This document shows positions 16,391-25,629 of a stretch of DNA of 64,000 nt, piece after piece; position 1 is the stretch's first letter; every line of letters starts with the position of its first letter. Made by a program: the position numbers and the translations under genes. The notes under the pieces were generated by a model. The model was not told the DNA's origin. It saw nothing but the letters and a program-made list of their open reading frames with translations, and did not search any database. This DNA is from Rhizobium sp. BK313 (GTDB lineage: Bacteria > Pseudomonadota > Alphaproteobacteria > Rhizobiales > Rhizobiaceae), in contig NZ_JACHZQ010000001.1 in assembly GCF_014193655.1 (NCBI RefSeq), positions 2,232,001 through 2,296,000 on the forward strand, read 5' to 3'.

Positions 16391-17638
16391 GTGTCGCTGA
16401 ACGAAACCATCGACGATATCTACCGCAGCCAGTCGCGCCGCGTGCTTGCGACGCTTATCCGCGTGCTCGGCGATTTCGACCGGGCGGAGGAGGCCCTTCA
16501 CGACGCCTTTGCAGCGGCGGCGCAGCAATGGACGGAAGAGACGATGCCGGCCAATCCCTATGCCTGGCTGGTTTCGACCGGCCGTTTCCGGGCAATCGAC
16601 CACATCCGCCGGCGAGCGCGTTTCGATGCCTCCGAGGCCGACATCGTCGACAGCCTGTATCCGGAGGGCGAAATGATCGAGTCCGCCGAAAGCGAAGAGA
16701 TCGAAGACGATATGCTCAGATTGATCTTCACCTGCTGCCACCCGCTCATTCCTGCGGAGGCGCAGATGGCGATGGCTCTGCGTGAGGTCTGCGGCCTGAC
16801 GACGGAAGAGATCGCCCACGCTTTCCTCATCTCCGCGCCGACCGTCGCCCAGCGTATCGTTCGCGCCAAGAACCGCATTCGCACCGCCCGCATTCCCTAT
16901 GAGGTTCCAGCAAAGATGGAGTTGCCGGAGCGGCTGGCGCAGGTGCTGCATATCATCTATCTCGTCTTCAACGAAGGCTATTCCGCCTCGTCCGGAGCAG
17001 CGATCGTCCGCGCCGACCTCGCCGGCGAAGCCATTCGTCTCGGCCGCCTGCTTCTGAAACTTCTGCCCGACCCGGAGGTTGCCGGACTGCTGGCGATGAT
17101 GCTCCTGCAGGATTCGCGGCGGCTGGCACGGGCGAGTACATCAGGCGATCTCATCTTGCTTGCGGATCAGGACCGCGGGCTGTGGGACAACAGGAGAATC
17201 CGTGAGGGGCTAGCCTTTGCGGCCGAGGCAATGGCCGGTGAAAGCGTTGGCAGCTATGCGCTGCAGGCGGCAATTGCCGCCGAGCATGTGCGCGCGGCAA
17301 CGGCGGACCAGACGGACTGGCGGCGGATTGTGACACTCTACGATCTGCTGCTGGTCGCACATCCGTCGTCGGTGGTCGAGCTTAACCGGGCGGTGGCGGT
17401 TTCGATGTGCGATGGGCCGGCAGCGGCACTTGAGATCGTCGATGGCCTGCTGAGCGAAGACCGGCTGGCTCGATACCATCTGGCTCACGCGGCAAAGGCC
17501 GATTTCCTACGGCAGCTCAATCGCAACGATGAATCGCGACAGTCTTACGAGACGGCGCTTTCGCTTTGCCACCAGGCGCCCGAGCAAGCGTACCTGCGCA
17601 AGCGACTGGCGGAGCTTGCCGGCAAGACCGGGCGATAG
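16391..17638 (+). CDS. ECF42-type RNA polymerase sigma factor with C-terminal extension
   Basis: A 415-residue protein with a GTG start. Residues ~8-75 are sigma region 2 (IDDIYRSQSRRVLATLIRVL, AEEALHDAFAAAAQQW, YAWLVSTGRFRAIDHIRR). Region 4 is at ~110-170 (REVCGLTTEEIAHAFLISAP). About 230 residues then extend beyond a normal ECF sigma, ending in TPR-like helices (LARYHLAHAAKADFLRQLNR). This layout and the preceding DGPF genes match the ECF42 group, in which the extension is needed for activity and no classical anti-sigma factor is known. The trigger is unknown. Confidence 0.92.
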   Translation: MSLNETIDDIYRSQSRRVLATLIRVLGDFDRAEEALHDAFAAAAQQWTEETMPANPYAWLVSTGRFRAIDHIRRRARFDASEADIVDSLYPEGEMIESAESEEIEDDMLRLIFTCCHPLIPAEAQMAMALREVCGLTTEEIAHAFLISAPTVAQRIVRAKNRIRTARIPYEVPAKMELPERLAQVLHIIYLVFNEGYSASSGAAIVRADLAGEAIRLGRLLLKLLPDPEVAGLLAMMLLQDSRRLARASTSGDLILLADQDRGLWDNRRIREGLAFAAEAMAGESVGSYALQAAIAAEHVRAATADQTDWRRIVTLYDLLLVAHPSSVVELNRAVAVSMCDGPAAALEIVDGLLSEDRLARYHLAHAAKADFLRQLNRNDESRQSYETALSLCHQAPEQAYLRKRLAELAGKTGR

Positions 17639-17644
17639 GCCAGA

Positions 17645-18604
17645 TCAGGGCCGCTTTCTGGAGGCCAGCAAGGCAAGTGCCGTCCCTGTCAGAGCCGAAA
17701 CGACGATCAGAAGATGCGCATTGATGCTTGCCTGCGCCAGGTTGTCGAGCGCGGCTTTTTCTCCCGACGCTCCGAAAGCCATGGCGCCGGCTGTGATCCC
17801 TGCCGGATAGGTGCCCACTCCTCCGGGCGCATGCACCGGCAGCACGGAGGAAAGCTCGCCGCCGAGCGCGCCGCCGAAGCTTGCAGACAGCGGCGTGACA
17901 TTCATCAGGCGAAGCGCCCAGGCGAGCACCAGGACCTTCACCAGCCAATTGACCACGGTCGTCAGCCAGGCGCGAGCAAAGGCGCTGGCATTGGCCGGCA
18001 AACCACGCTCCAGCTCATGCACCAACGTCTGCGCCTTCTTCGGCAATGCCTTGGCGGCAAATTTAATCAGCGGCCGGCGCTGGGCGAAACCCGCGACCGG
18101 CAAAAGCACGAAAGCAAGCCATGCGACCCAGGCAAGAACGCGGTAGGACGAGGCGAGCGCGAAACCGCTGCCCGCCGCGGCGAGCAGCGCATGCAGGTCC
18201 AGCAGCCGCATGACAAACAGCGCCGAGGTGCCGCGCGCCAAGGGAATCCCGAATTCGGAACGCATCAGCACCGGGAAGCTGGTCTCCCCGGTGCGGAAGG
18301 GCATCATGATGTTGAGGAGATTGTGAACCTGCGTCACGCGGAAGAGCGCGGTGAAATGGCCGCCGGTCTCCTTCGGGAAATAATCGTAGATGCGCCAGGT
18401 GCGCAGGAAGTATGTGCCGGTCAGCAGCGCCAGTGCCAACAGAATGGGCAGGATACCGACTTTGCCCCATTGCGCCAGGATCGAACTCCACCCCCAGAAC
18501 CACTCGATGAAGGCGGCATAGGCCAGAACGACGGCCAATGTCAGCAGCGTCATGCGATTGCGAATAAACCAGTTCTGTCGGCTGGCAACCATCGGAGTCT
18601 TCAT
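17645..18604 (-). CDS. Flippase-like integral membrane protein (LPG synthase TM region / UPF0104 family)
   Basis: A 319-residue protein with about 8 hydrophobic segments. The family is shown by HNLLNIMMPFRTGETSFPVLM, with the N-x-x-x-P-x-R-x-G-E motif, and by LPVHAPGGVGTYPAGITAG near the C-terminus. Members resemble the membrane half of lysyl-phosphatidylglycerol synthase and are often found with polyprenyl-phosphate glycosyltransferases. It is divergent from a GT2/GT39 pair across 94 bases, suggesting a shared role in moving or attaching lipid-linked sugars. It is convergent with the sigma gene, 6 bases apart. Confidence 0.85.
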   Translation of the reverse strand: MKTPMVASRQNWFIRNRMTLLTLAVVLAYAAFIEWFWGWSSILAQWGKVGILPILLALALLTGTYFLRTWRIYDYFPKETGGHFTALFRVTQVHNLLNIMMPFRTGETSFPVLMRSEFGIPLARGTSALFVMRLLDLHALLAAAGSGFALASSYRVLAWVAWLAFVLLPVAGFAQRRPLIKFAAKALPKKAQTLVHELERGLPANASAFARAWLTTVVNWLVKVLVLAWALRLMNVTPLSASFGGALGGELSSVLPVHAPGGVGTYPAGITAGAMAFGASGEKAALDNLAQASINAHLLIVVSALTGTALALLASRKRP

Positions 18605-18698
18605 GTAGTTAAGGCACCCAATGCGAGCGGAGGCTGATGCCGGACATGTCGCTCGTTCCGTCCGGCAGGATCTGCCGGTCTTTTAGGAGAAAGAAGAG

Positions 18699-19718
18699 TT
18701 GCAGACAACGGCAGAGTCGATCCGCCCCCTGACCGATACAGCAAGTGCCATTGAGCTTTCGCTGGTCGTGCCTGTCTTTAACGAGGAAGAAAGCGTCGGA
18801 CCGCTGATCGAGCGCATCTGTTCCGCCATGGTGAACTTTACCAAGCGCTGGGAACTAATCCTGATCGACGACGGCAGCACCGATGCCACGCTTGCCAATG
18901 CACGCCGCTCACTCGGGCGCGAGGGACTGACGCTACGTATCGTCGAGCTTCAACGCAATTTCGGCCAGACCGCCGCCATGCAGGCCGGCATCGACACCGC
19001 CACCGGTCGGCTGATTGCCACCATGGACGGCGACCTGCAGAACGACCCGAAGGATATTCCTTCGATGGTCGAAGAGTTGGAGAGGCGGCAGCTCGACCTG
19101 CTCGTCGGCTGGCGCAGGAATCGCCAGGACGGGCTTTTCCTGCGCAAGATTCCCTCCTGGTGCGCAAACTATCTCATCGGCCGCATCACCGGCGTCAAGC
19201 TGCACGACTATGGCTGCAGCCTGAAAATCTACCGTGCCTCGATCATCAAGCAGGTGAAGCTGATGGGCGAGATGCATCGCTTCATCCCGGCCTGGGTTGC
19301 CGGCGTCGTACCGAGCTCGCGGATCGGCGAAGTGGTCGTCACCCACCATGCGCGCGAGCACGGCACATCGAAATATGGGATTTCACGTACTTTCCGCGTC
19401 ATTCTCGACCTGCTCTCGGTAATGTTCTTCATGCGCTACAAGGCGCGGCCGGGCCATTTCTTCGGCTCTCTCGGCCTCGGCCTCGGCGCGCTCGCCGGTC
19501 TCATCCTGCTATGGCTCTTCGTCGACAAGTTCATCTTCGGCGACGATATCGGCAACAGGCCGCTGTTGCTGGTGGGCGTCGTGCTCCTGCTGTCATCGGT
19601 GCAAATGATCACGACAGGCATCTTGGCCGAGATGATCGCGCGCATCTATTATCGCGATGATCTGTCGCCGAACTACATCGTCCGCAAGATCTTCGATCGG
19701 GATAATCAGGATGCATAG
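18699..19718 (+). CDS. GT2 polyprenyl-phosphate glycosyltransferase (ArnC / dolichol-phosphate mannose synthase-like)
   Basis: A 339-residue protein with a TTG start after AGGAGAAAGAAG. The GT-A core shows SLVVPVFNEEESVGPLI, LIDDGSTDAT, the DxD-type TMDGDLQNDP, LHDYGCSLKIYR, MGEMHRFIPAW and HHAREHGTSKYGISR. Two C-terminal transmembrane helices (residues ~237-300) place it at the inner membrane. Such enzymes load a sugar from a nucleotide onto a polyprenyl phosphate. Its stop overlaps the next gene's start by 8 bases. A rhizobial parallel is RgtE, which makes dodecaprenyl-phosphate galacturonic acid, but the sugar here cannot be read from sequence. Confidence 0.9.
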   Translation: MQTTAESIRPLTDTASAIELSLVVPVFNEEESVGPLIERICSAMVNFTKRWELILIDDGSTDATLANARRSLGREGLTLRIVELQRNFGQTAAMQAGIDTATGRLIATMDGDLQNDPKDIPSMVEELERRQLDLLVGWRRNRQDGLFLRKIPSWCANYLIGRITGVKLHDYGCSLKIYRASIIKQVKLMGEMHRFIPAWVAGVVPSSRIGEVVVTHHAREHGTSKYGISRTFRVILDLLSVMFFMRYKARPGHFFGSLGLGLGALAGLILLWLFVDKFIFGDDIGNRPLLLVGVVLLLSSVQMITTGILAEMIARIYYRDDLSPNYIVRKIFDRDNQDA

Positions 19719-21207
19719 GCTTCTGGTCCGCCGACCGGATACCATCATCCTCTTGCTTGCCGGATACTTCGTTCTGGAATTTCTGGTGCGGCTCGCCATG
19801 CCACATGGCATGCGCTACGACGAGTCCCAGCAGGCGCTTTTCTCGCAATGGCTGACACTCGGCTACGATTCCCAGCCGCCGCTCTACAACTGGGTGCAGG
19901 CGCTGGTGGTCTCTGTCTTCGGGCTGTCGCTTGCGACGATTTCTATCGTCAAGAACATCGTGCTGTTCCTGGTTTTCTTCAGCTACTACAAACTGGCGAA
20001 ACTGGTGCTGTCCGACAAGGTTTTCGCGGCGATCGCCACGCTGTCGTTGCTGACGATACCGCAGCTCTTCTGGGAGGCGCAGCGCGATTTGACGCATACG
20101 GTCGCGCAACTGCTGACGATCAATCTCTTCCTCTACGGCGCGATCCGCACGCTCAAGGCGCCGAGTACGGGTTCCTATATATTTACCGGCATCGCGCTCG
20201 GTCTCGGCATGCTCTCGAAATACAATTTCGCGCTGCTCGCCGCCGCCGCGGTCGTCGCCGTCCTGATGCATCCACAGGGACGTGCGCGCATCTTTGACCG
20301 GCGTTTTCTGCTGACCCTGCTGATCTCCCTATTGATCTTCCTGCCGCACGGGCTGTGGCTAATCCACAATCTCGATCTCGCCTCGGGACGCACGCTGGGG
20401 ATCATGGAGCAGGATGCGCCGCAAAGCGCCTTTGCCAAGCTGGTGCAAGGACCTTTGGAATTCGTGAAATTAGTCGTCGTCATCTGCGCGCCGACGCTCG
20501 TCATATATTCGTTGGTCTTCGGCAAGAGCCTCTTCAAGAACCTGGGGCGATCAAATGAATGGACCCGTTTTTTCGAGGTCCTGTTTGCTGCTATCGCCGT
20601 GTTGGTGCTGATCCTGATCGTCGCCATCGGCATGACCGCGCTGCGCGACCGCTGGCTGCTGCCCTTCCTGTTCCTGCTGCCGATCTATGTTTGCCTGAAG
20701 ATGGAAGTGGCCGGCATCAAGGCCGCGGATTTCGGCAAGCGCTTCTTCTATATCCCGCTGGCGATGATGCTGATCATTCCGGCGCTGCTTTTGGTCCGCG
20801 TCACCTTCCCAGCGCTCTTCGGCGCCTATGACCACTACAACACGCCCTACCCCGCCTTCGTGAGCCAGGCCGTGGCGATGGAGGGCAAAAAACCCGGGTT
20901 AGTGCTGACGGACAATTGGTTGCCGGCCGGAAATCTGCATTTGCAACTGCCTGACGTGCCGGCCATGTCGCTGTTCTTCGGCAATCTGAAGGCAAACTAT
21001 CAGTGGAGCGCCGACAAGCCGATCCTCATTGTCTGGCGGCCGGGCAAGAACGACAGCGGCGTGCCGGCGCCATTGGCGAGCTGGTTGCACGATACGCTCG
21101 GCCCGCAATATGCGGCGCCGAACATCAAGCTCGCGGACGTTCAGTACATCCACGGCAAGCCCGGCGACATGGCGTCCTTTGCCTATTCCTGGGTCTATCC
21201 GAAATAA
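19711..21207 (+). CDS. GT39-family membrane glycosyltransferase (ArnT/RgtD-like)
   Basis: A 498-residue polytopic protein. The acidic first periplasmic loop MRYDESQQALFSQW is followed by SQPPLYNW, as expected for GT39 enzymes that use polyprenyl-phosphate sugars on the periplasmic side. About 10-12 hydrophobic segments follow and then a ~100-residue periplasmic C-terminal domain. The ATG at 19711 lies inside the last codons of the GT2 gene, so the two are translationally coupled. It probably transfers the sugar made by the GT2 enzyme to lipid A, LPS core or another envelope glycan. The acceptor is unknown. Confidence 0.87.
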   Translation: MHRLLVRRPDTIILLLAGYFVLEFLVRLAMPHGMRYDESQQALFSQWLTLGYDSQPPLYNWVQALVVSVFGLSLATISIVKNIVLFLVFFSYYKLAKLVLSDKVFAAIATLSLLTIPQLFWEAQRDLTHTVAQLLTINLFLYGAIRTLKAPSTGSYIFTGIALGLGMLSKYNFALLAAAAVVAVLMHPQGRARIFDRRFLLTLLISLLIFLPHGLWLIHNLDLASGRTLGIMEQDAPQSAFAKLVQGPLEFVKLVVVICAPTLVIYSLVFGKSLFKNLGRSNEWTRFFEVLFAAIAVLVLILIVAIGMTALRDRWLLPFLFLLPIYVCLKMEVAGIKAADFGKRFFYIPLAMMLIIPALLLVRVTFPALFGAYDHYNTPYPAFVSQAVAMEGKKPGLVLTDNWLPAGNLHLQLPDVPAMSLFFGNLKANYQWSADKPILIVWRPGKNDSGVPAPLASWLHDTLGPQYAAPNIKLADVQYIHGKPGDMASFAYSWVYPK

Positions 21208-21263
21208 ACGCCGATCACCCGATCTGCGAGAACTGCTGTCCTTTTTCAACGCCGGAATCGTTT

Positions 21264-21884
21264 ATGGACTTGACTGACAAACTGGCGAGCACCTTGCCTG
21301 ACCCTGCTGATCTTCCGCCATGGCAAGTCAAGAGCTCCACCCATCTGCTTCACGACCGATGGCTGAAAGTCAGAGCCGACGCCTGTGTTACGGCCGAAGG
21401 CGTGGAGATTGCCCCCTACTATGTGTTGGAATATCCCGATTGGGTGGAAGTGGTGGCGCTCGATGCGGAGGACAACATCTATCTCGTCCAGCAGTATCGT
21501 CACGGTCTGGGCGTTGTCGCGTTAGAGGTGCCGGGCGGTGCAATGGATGCGAGCGACGCAAATCCGATCGAGGCGGCAGCCCGCGAGCTGAGGGAAGAAA
21601 CCGGCCTCACGGCGTCCGAATGGGAGTATGTCGGCGCCCTTTCACCAAATCCGGCCACCCACTCGAACCTTTCCCACATCGTGCTCGCTCGCAATGTCGA
21701 GATATCAGCGAAACCCGCAGACGATCCAACGGAACGCATTCGGCTTATTCGCATACCGATCCGACAGGCCATCAAACTGGCGCTGGAGGGCAAGATGATT
21801 CAAACGATTCATGTCGCGGGGCTGACACTAGCTCTGCACAAAGCGGGCAAATGGGATGCGCCATCCCCGGCGGACAAAAGCTGA
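21264..21884 (+). CDS. NUDIX hydrolase
   Basis: A 206-residue protein with the Nudix box around EVPGGAMDASDANPIEAAAR then ELREETGL. The helix part RELREETG is intact. The preceding segment has Asp where the canonical Glu lies and one extra residue, as in ADP-ribose-type subfamilies. QQYRHGLGVVALEVPGG is also typical of ADP-sugar pyrophosphatases, so an ADP-sugar diphosphatase is a reasonable guess. The frame is open upstream, but this ATG gives the normal length. The stop codon abuts the stop of the convergent aminotransferase gene with no gap. Confidence 0.87.
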   Translation: MDLTDKLASTLPDPADLPPWQVKSSTHLLHDRWLKVRADACVTAEGVEIAPYYVLEYPDWVEVVALDAEDNIYLVQQYRHGLGVVALEVPGGAMDASDANPIEAAARELREETGLTASEWEYVGALSPNPATHSNLSHIVLARNVEISAKPADDPTERIRLIRIPIRQAIKLALEGKMIQTIHVAGLTLALHKAGKWDAPSPADKS

Positions 21885-23252
21885 CTAAGCTGTCGTTTCC
21901 GCCCACACCGCGTCGAGCGCCAGCCGGGTGATACCCACCATCGCATCCACCTCTTCGTGGCTGATGATCAATGGCGGCGAGGCCAGCATTCGGTCGGCGG
22001 TGGCGCGAAGCACGAGACCATTGGTCAAAGCATGATTGCGCACAGCTGAGCCGATCGCATCCGGCTTTTCGAAGCGGCGGCGCGTGGATTTGTCGGCGGC
22101 GAGCTGCAAAGCGCCCATCAGGCCGATGCTGACGGCTTCGCCGACCATATCGTGATCGGCCAGGCTGCCCCAGGCCCTGGCGAAATAGGGGCCGATGTCG
22201 TCGCGAACGCGCTCGATCAGTCGCTCATCCTCAATGATTCTGAGGTTCGCGAGCGCCGCAGCGGCGCAGACCGGGTGGCCGGAATAGGTGAAGCCGTGGT
22301 TGAACTCTCCGACCTCGTTGATCAGCACATCTGCGATGTGGTCGCTGACCAACACGCCGCCGATCGGCAAATAGCCCGAAGACAAGCCCTTGGCGATCGG
22401 CGCGAGATCGGGCTCGACACCGAAATGCTGATAGCCGAACCAGGAACCGAGTCTTCCGAAACCGCAGATCACCTCATCGCAGACTAACAGGATGTTTCTC
22501 GCCCTGCAGATGCGGCCGATTTCCGGCCAATAGGTCGAGGGTGGAATGATGACGCCGCCCGCCCCCTGCACCGGCTCGGCGATGAAAGCCGCAACATTAT
22601 CCTCGCCCAGTTCATCGATCTTCTCTTCCAGCTCGCGGGCGACCTTGAGGCCGAACTCTTCCGGAGAAAGATCGCCACCATCGGCGTACCAATAAGGCTG
22701 GTTGATATGAACGACGCCAGGGATCGGCAGGTCGCCTTGCTCGTGCATATATTTCATGCCCCCCATGCTGGCGCCGGCGACGGTGGAGCCGTGATAGCCA
22801 TTCCTGCGGGCAATGACGATCTTCTTCGTCGGCTTGCCCACGGCGCTCCAATAGACGCGGGCCATACGGAACCATGTGTCGTTAGCTTCGGAGCCGGAGT
22901 TGGTGAAGAAGACATGATTGAAGTGCGGCCCGGCATGGGCGCAAACCTTCTCCGACAACAACGTGGCCGGCGTCGTCGTCGTGCCGAAGAACGTGTTGTA
23001 ATAGGGAAGTTCGTTCATTTGCCGGATGGCGGCATCGGCGATTTCCGTTCGCCCATAGCCGATATTGACGCACCAGAGGCCGGCAAAGCCATCGAGATAT
23101 TTCTTGCCGTTGCTGTCGAAGATGTAGACGCCCTCGCCGCGCTGGATGATCCGGGCGCCGTCAGCGTTCAACTTCTTCATGTCGGCGAACGGATGGAGAT
23201 GATGAGCGGCGTCGACGGCGGCGAGATTGGAACGGCTGGAAGTGTCGGACAT
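21885..23252 (-). CDS. Class-III PLP aminotransferase (putrescine/omega-amino acid:pyruvate type)
   Basis: A 455-residue fold-type I enzyme. Visible elements are GKKYLDGFAGLWCVNIGYGR, FFTNSGSEANDTWFRMARVY, RRNGYHGSTVAGASMGG, LVCDEVICGFGRLGSWFG with the PLP Asp, and LAPIAKGLSSGYLPIGGVLV with the Schiff-base Lys. Length and motifs fit the SpuC/omega-transaminase group, which moves amino groups from diamines, beta-alanine or GABA to pyruvate. The frame extends further upstream but MSDTSSRSNL is the family-like start. The divergent glutamine-synthetase-like gene is 82 bases away and suggests a polyamine or amine catabolic pair. Confidence 0.9.
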   Translation of the reverse strand: MSDTSSRSNLAAVDAAHHLHPFADMKKLNADGARIIQRGEGVYIFDSNGKKYLDGFAGLWCVNIGYGRTEIADAAIRQMNELPYYNTFFGTTTTPATLLSEKVCAHAGPHFNHVFFTNSGSEANDTWFRMARVYWSAVGKPTKKIVIARRNGYHGSTVAGASMGGMKYMHEQGDLPIPGVVHINQPYWYADGGDLSPEEFGLKVARELEEKIDELGEDNVAAFIAEPVQGAGGVIIPPSTYWPEIGRICRARNILLVCDEVICGFGRLGSWFGYQHFGVEPDLAPIAKGLSSGYLPIGGVLVSDHIADVLINEVGEFNHGFTYSGHPVCAAAALANLRIIEDERLIERVRDDIGPYFARAWGSLADHDMVGEAVSIGLMGALQLAADKSTRRRFEKPDAIGSAVRNHALTNGLVLRATADRMLASPPLIISHEEVDAMVGITRLALDAVWAETTA

Positions 23253-23334
23253 CGTTTGCAGAATCCCTATCGGATTGAAAGGCTGGCCTCGATCGTTTAC
23301 GACCATGACGTGAGCATCGGGGATTGACAAGGGC

Positions 23335-24675
23335 ATGGCGGCTGACAACGCAACCGAAGGCACGGCACGCATCGAGGTGTTGATATCAGACATGAACGGC
23401 CGGCTGCGCGGCAAACAGATACCCATGGAAGCCGAAAAGAAAGTCTGGTCGGGCGCGGTACGCCTACCGACCTCGACGCAATCGCTCGATATCTGGGGCG
23501 ACGACAATGACGACCTCACCGGCCTTTCGCTGACGATCGGCGATCCCGACGGCACCTGCGTCGCCGATCCACGCACGCTCACGGATATACCCTGGGCGCC
23601 GCCAGGATCGAAGCAAGTGCTGGCCACGATGCACGAACTCGACGGCAGCCCCAGTTTTCAGGACCCGCGCGCTATTCTCTCCGCAGTGGTCGATCGCTAT
23701 AAGGCGCTCGGCTTGACGCCGGTCGTTGCGACCGAACTGGAATTCTACCTTCTCGCCGGCGACTGGCGCGAGCGCGGCCTGCCCTCGCCGCCGCCGGCGC
23801 TGATGTATCGCAACGAGCCGAACGGCTACCAGCTCTACGATATGGATGCCGTCGATCTGCTCGGCGATTATCTCGAAACTTTGCGCGCCTATGCCAGAGC
23901 GCAGGGCCTGCCGGCGGAGGCGACAACGGCGGAATTCGGCCCAGGGCAGTTCGAAGTCAATCTGCTGCATCGCCCGGACGCGCTCGCAGCCGCCGATGAC
24001 TGCATTTCCCTGAAACGGATCGCCGAGCAAGCGGCACGCAAGCACGGCCTCAAATCGACCTGCATGGCGAAGCCCTACACCGATCACGCGGGCTCCGGGC
24101 TACATGTGCACGCCAGCATTATCGACGATCAAGGCCGCAATATTCTCGACGCGGCGGGCGGAGAGCCAATGAGGCTGAAATCGATCTGTGCTGGTCTGCT
24201 GCAGACCCTGCGAGATGCGCAATTGGTCTTTGCGCCCTATGCCAATTCCTATCGCCGGTTCCAGCCGGGCTCGTTCGCGCCGGTCGACCTCACCTGGGGC
24301 TATGGCCATCGCGGGACTGCCGTGCGCATCCCCGAAAAGGACGGATCGGGCGCGCGCATCGAGCACCGCGTCGCCGGCGCCGATGCCAATCCGTACCTGA
24401 TGCTGGCGGCGATCCTCGGAGGTATGTTGCTTGGATTGCAGAACGAACTCGATCCCGGCGAAGAGACTACGCCAAGCCACGCGCCGGCAAATGCGCCACG
24501 ACTGACGCATGATTTCCTCACTGCCGTCGATCGCTTCCGCGCCTCCCCCTTCATCGCCGATATTTTCGGAGAGCGCTATCAGAAGCTCTACGGCGATACG
24601 AAGCACAAGGAAGCGATCCGCTATCTGCGCACGGTGTCAGATTTCGACTACCGCACATATCTGCCGCGCCTTTGA
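23335..24675 (+). CDS. Glutamine synthetase family protein, gamma-glutamylpolyamine synthetase-like
   Basis: A 446-residue GS-fold ligase. It opens with VLISDMNGRLRGKQIPM, then VVATELEFYLL, TAEFGPGQFEVNL with metal-ligand Glu residues, GSGLHVHASIID with the ATP/metal His, and SYRRFQPGSFAPVDLTWGY. It matches the PuuA-like class that joins glutamate to amines rather than housekeeping GlnA, since the adenylylation-type tail is absent. With the divergent aminotransferase it suggests putrescine or related amine breakdown. No PuuB, PuuC or PuuD homologues are in the window. Confidence 0.88.
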   Translation: MAADNATEGTARIEVLISDMNGRLRGKQIPMEAEKKVWSGAVRLPTSTQSLDIWGDDNDDLTGLSLTIGDPDGTCVADPRTLTDIPWAPPGSKQVLATMHELDGSPSFQDPRAILSAVVDRYKALGLTPVVATELEFYLLAGDWRERGLPSPPPALMYRNEPNGYQLYDMDAVDLLGDYLETLRAYARAQGLPAEATTAEFGPGQFEVNLLHRPDALAAADDCISLKRIAEQAARKHGLKSTCMAKPYTDHAGSGLHVHASIIDDQGRNILDAAGGEPMRLKSICAGLLQTLRDAQLVFAPYANSYRRFQPGSFAPVDLTWGYGHRGTAVRIPEKDGSGARIEHRVAGADANPYLMLAAILGGMLLGLQNELDPGEETTPSHAPANAPRLTHDFLTAVDRFRASPFIADIFGERYQKLYGDTKHKEAIRYLRTVSDFDYRTYLPRL

Positions 24676-24681
24676 CGGATT

Positions 24682-25629
24682 TCAGACGACCGCGCTGCGG
24701 ACTGCGTCTTCCTCGGCGGCCCGTGCAGCCGTACCCTGCTTGATCATCACCTTCAGCTCGCCGGCATGAAGTTTGAGTACGATATCGCGCTCCAAGGGCA
24801 GCAACTCGCCATCTACGACACAATTCGCCAGGCTGCGCAACTTCGGGAAATGCAGATGCACTTCGCGCGTATGCATGACCATGACATCGGCGTTCTCTTG
24901 AAACCGGCCACGCAGCATATCAATGGCGAGCCGCGCCACGCCGAGCGGCCGCAATGGCCTTGCCGTATAGAAGCCAAGTTCGCCGCCGCGCAGATCGTCG
25001 GCATAAAGCAGCGTGTTGGGGCCGAAGGGATTGTTGGACACGGAAATTGCCGAGACATGCCGGCGCTCCCGAACTCCCTCGGCTTCGAAATCGACATCGA
25101 ATTCCGGTGGATTGAAAACGACACCCAAGGCGGCGCGACTGCTGGCCGACAGCTTGCCCAAACGTGAACGATAGGGATAGGCGTCGCGATAGCGCACCAT
25201 GCGTGCGTGCAGCCCGGCGGAAAACTGATGGATGAACGGCCGGCCATTGGCGCTGCCGATATCCACGTGATCCACCTCGCCTGTCGCGAGCACGTCGAGC
25301 ACCTGCCAGATGTCGAGCGGTAGCCGAAGCGAGCGTGCAAAGAGGTTCATGGTGCCGGCCGGAATGACGCCGAGTGCGACGCCGTTTTTCCAAGCGACCG
25401 CGGCAGCGGCAGAAATCGTTCCATCACCGCCGCCGGCGACGATTCCATCGATATCGTCGCGCCGCGCCGCGCGTTCCATAGCCGCAACGACTTCGTTACC
25501 CGACACGACCAAGCCTTCGAAATCATGGCCGGCGTCCCGGAAAACCTGCTCTGCCTTCATTTCGTAAGCGGCCATGTCCGTCGTCTTGAACGTGCCGCCA
25601 TCGCGATTGAAAAAGCCGATCAGTTTCAT
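24682..25629 (-). CDS. Diacylglycerol kinase family lipid kinase
   Basis: A 315-residue protein with the DAGK catalytic domain: IVAGGGDGTISAAAAVAWKN carries the GGDGT ATP-binding motif, followed by LGVIPAGTMNLFARSL. A C-terminal beta-sandwich follows (VDHVDIGSANGRPFIHQFSA onward). Family members phosphorylate diacylglycerol, sphingoid bases or similar lipids at the membrane face, and the substrate here is unknown. It is convergent with the GS-like gene, 6 bases apart, so it is not part of that pathway by operon structure. Confidence 0.88.
   Translation of the reverse strand: MKLIGFFNRDGGTFKTTDMAAYEMKAEQVFRDAGHDFEGLVVSGNEVVAAMERAARRDDIDGIVAGGGDGTISAAAAVAWKNGVALGVIPAGTMNLFARSLRLPLDIWQVLDVLATGEVDHVDIGSANGRPFIHQFSAGLHARMVRYRDAYPYRSRLGKLSASSRAALGVVFNPPEFDVDFEAEGVRERRHVSAISVSNNPFGPNTLLYADDLRGGELGFYTARPLRPLGVARLAIDMLRGRFQENADVMVMHTREVHLHFPKLRSLANCVVDGELLPLERDIVLKLHAGELKVMIKQGTAARAAEEDAVRSAVV

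Noticed and set aside
17714..18637. Plus-strand 307-codon frame opposite the flippase-like gene
   Set aside because: Polar, Arg/Gln/His-rich shadow; the minus-strand frame has clear membrane segments and family motifs.
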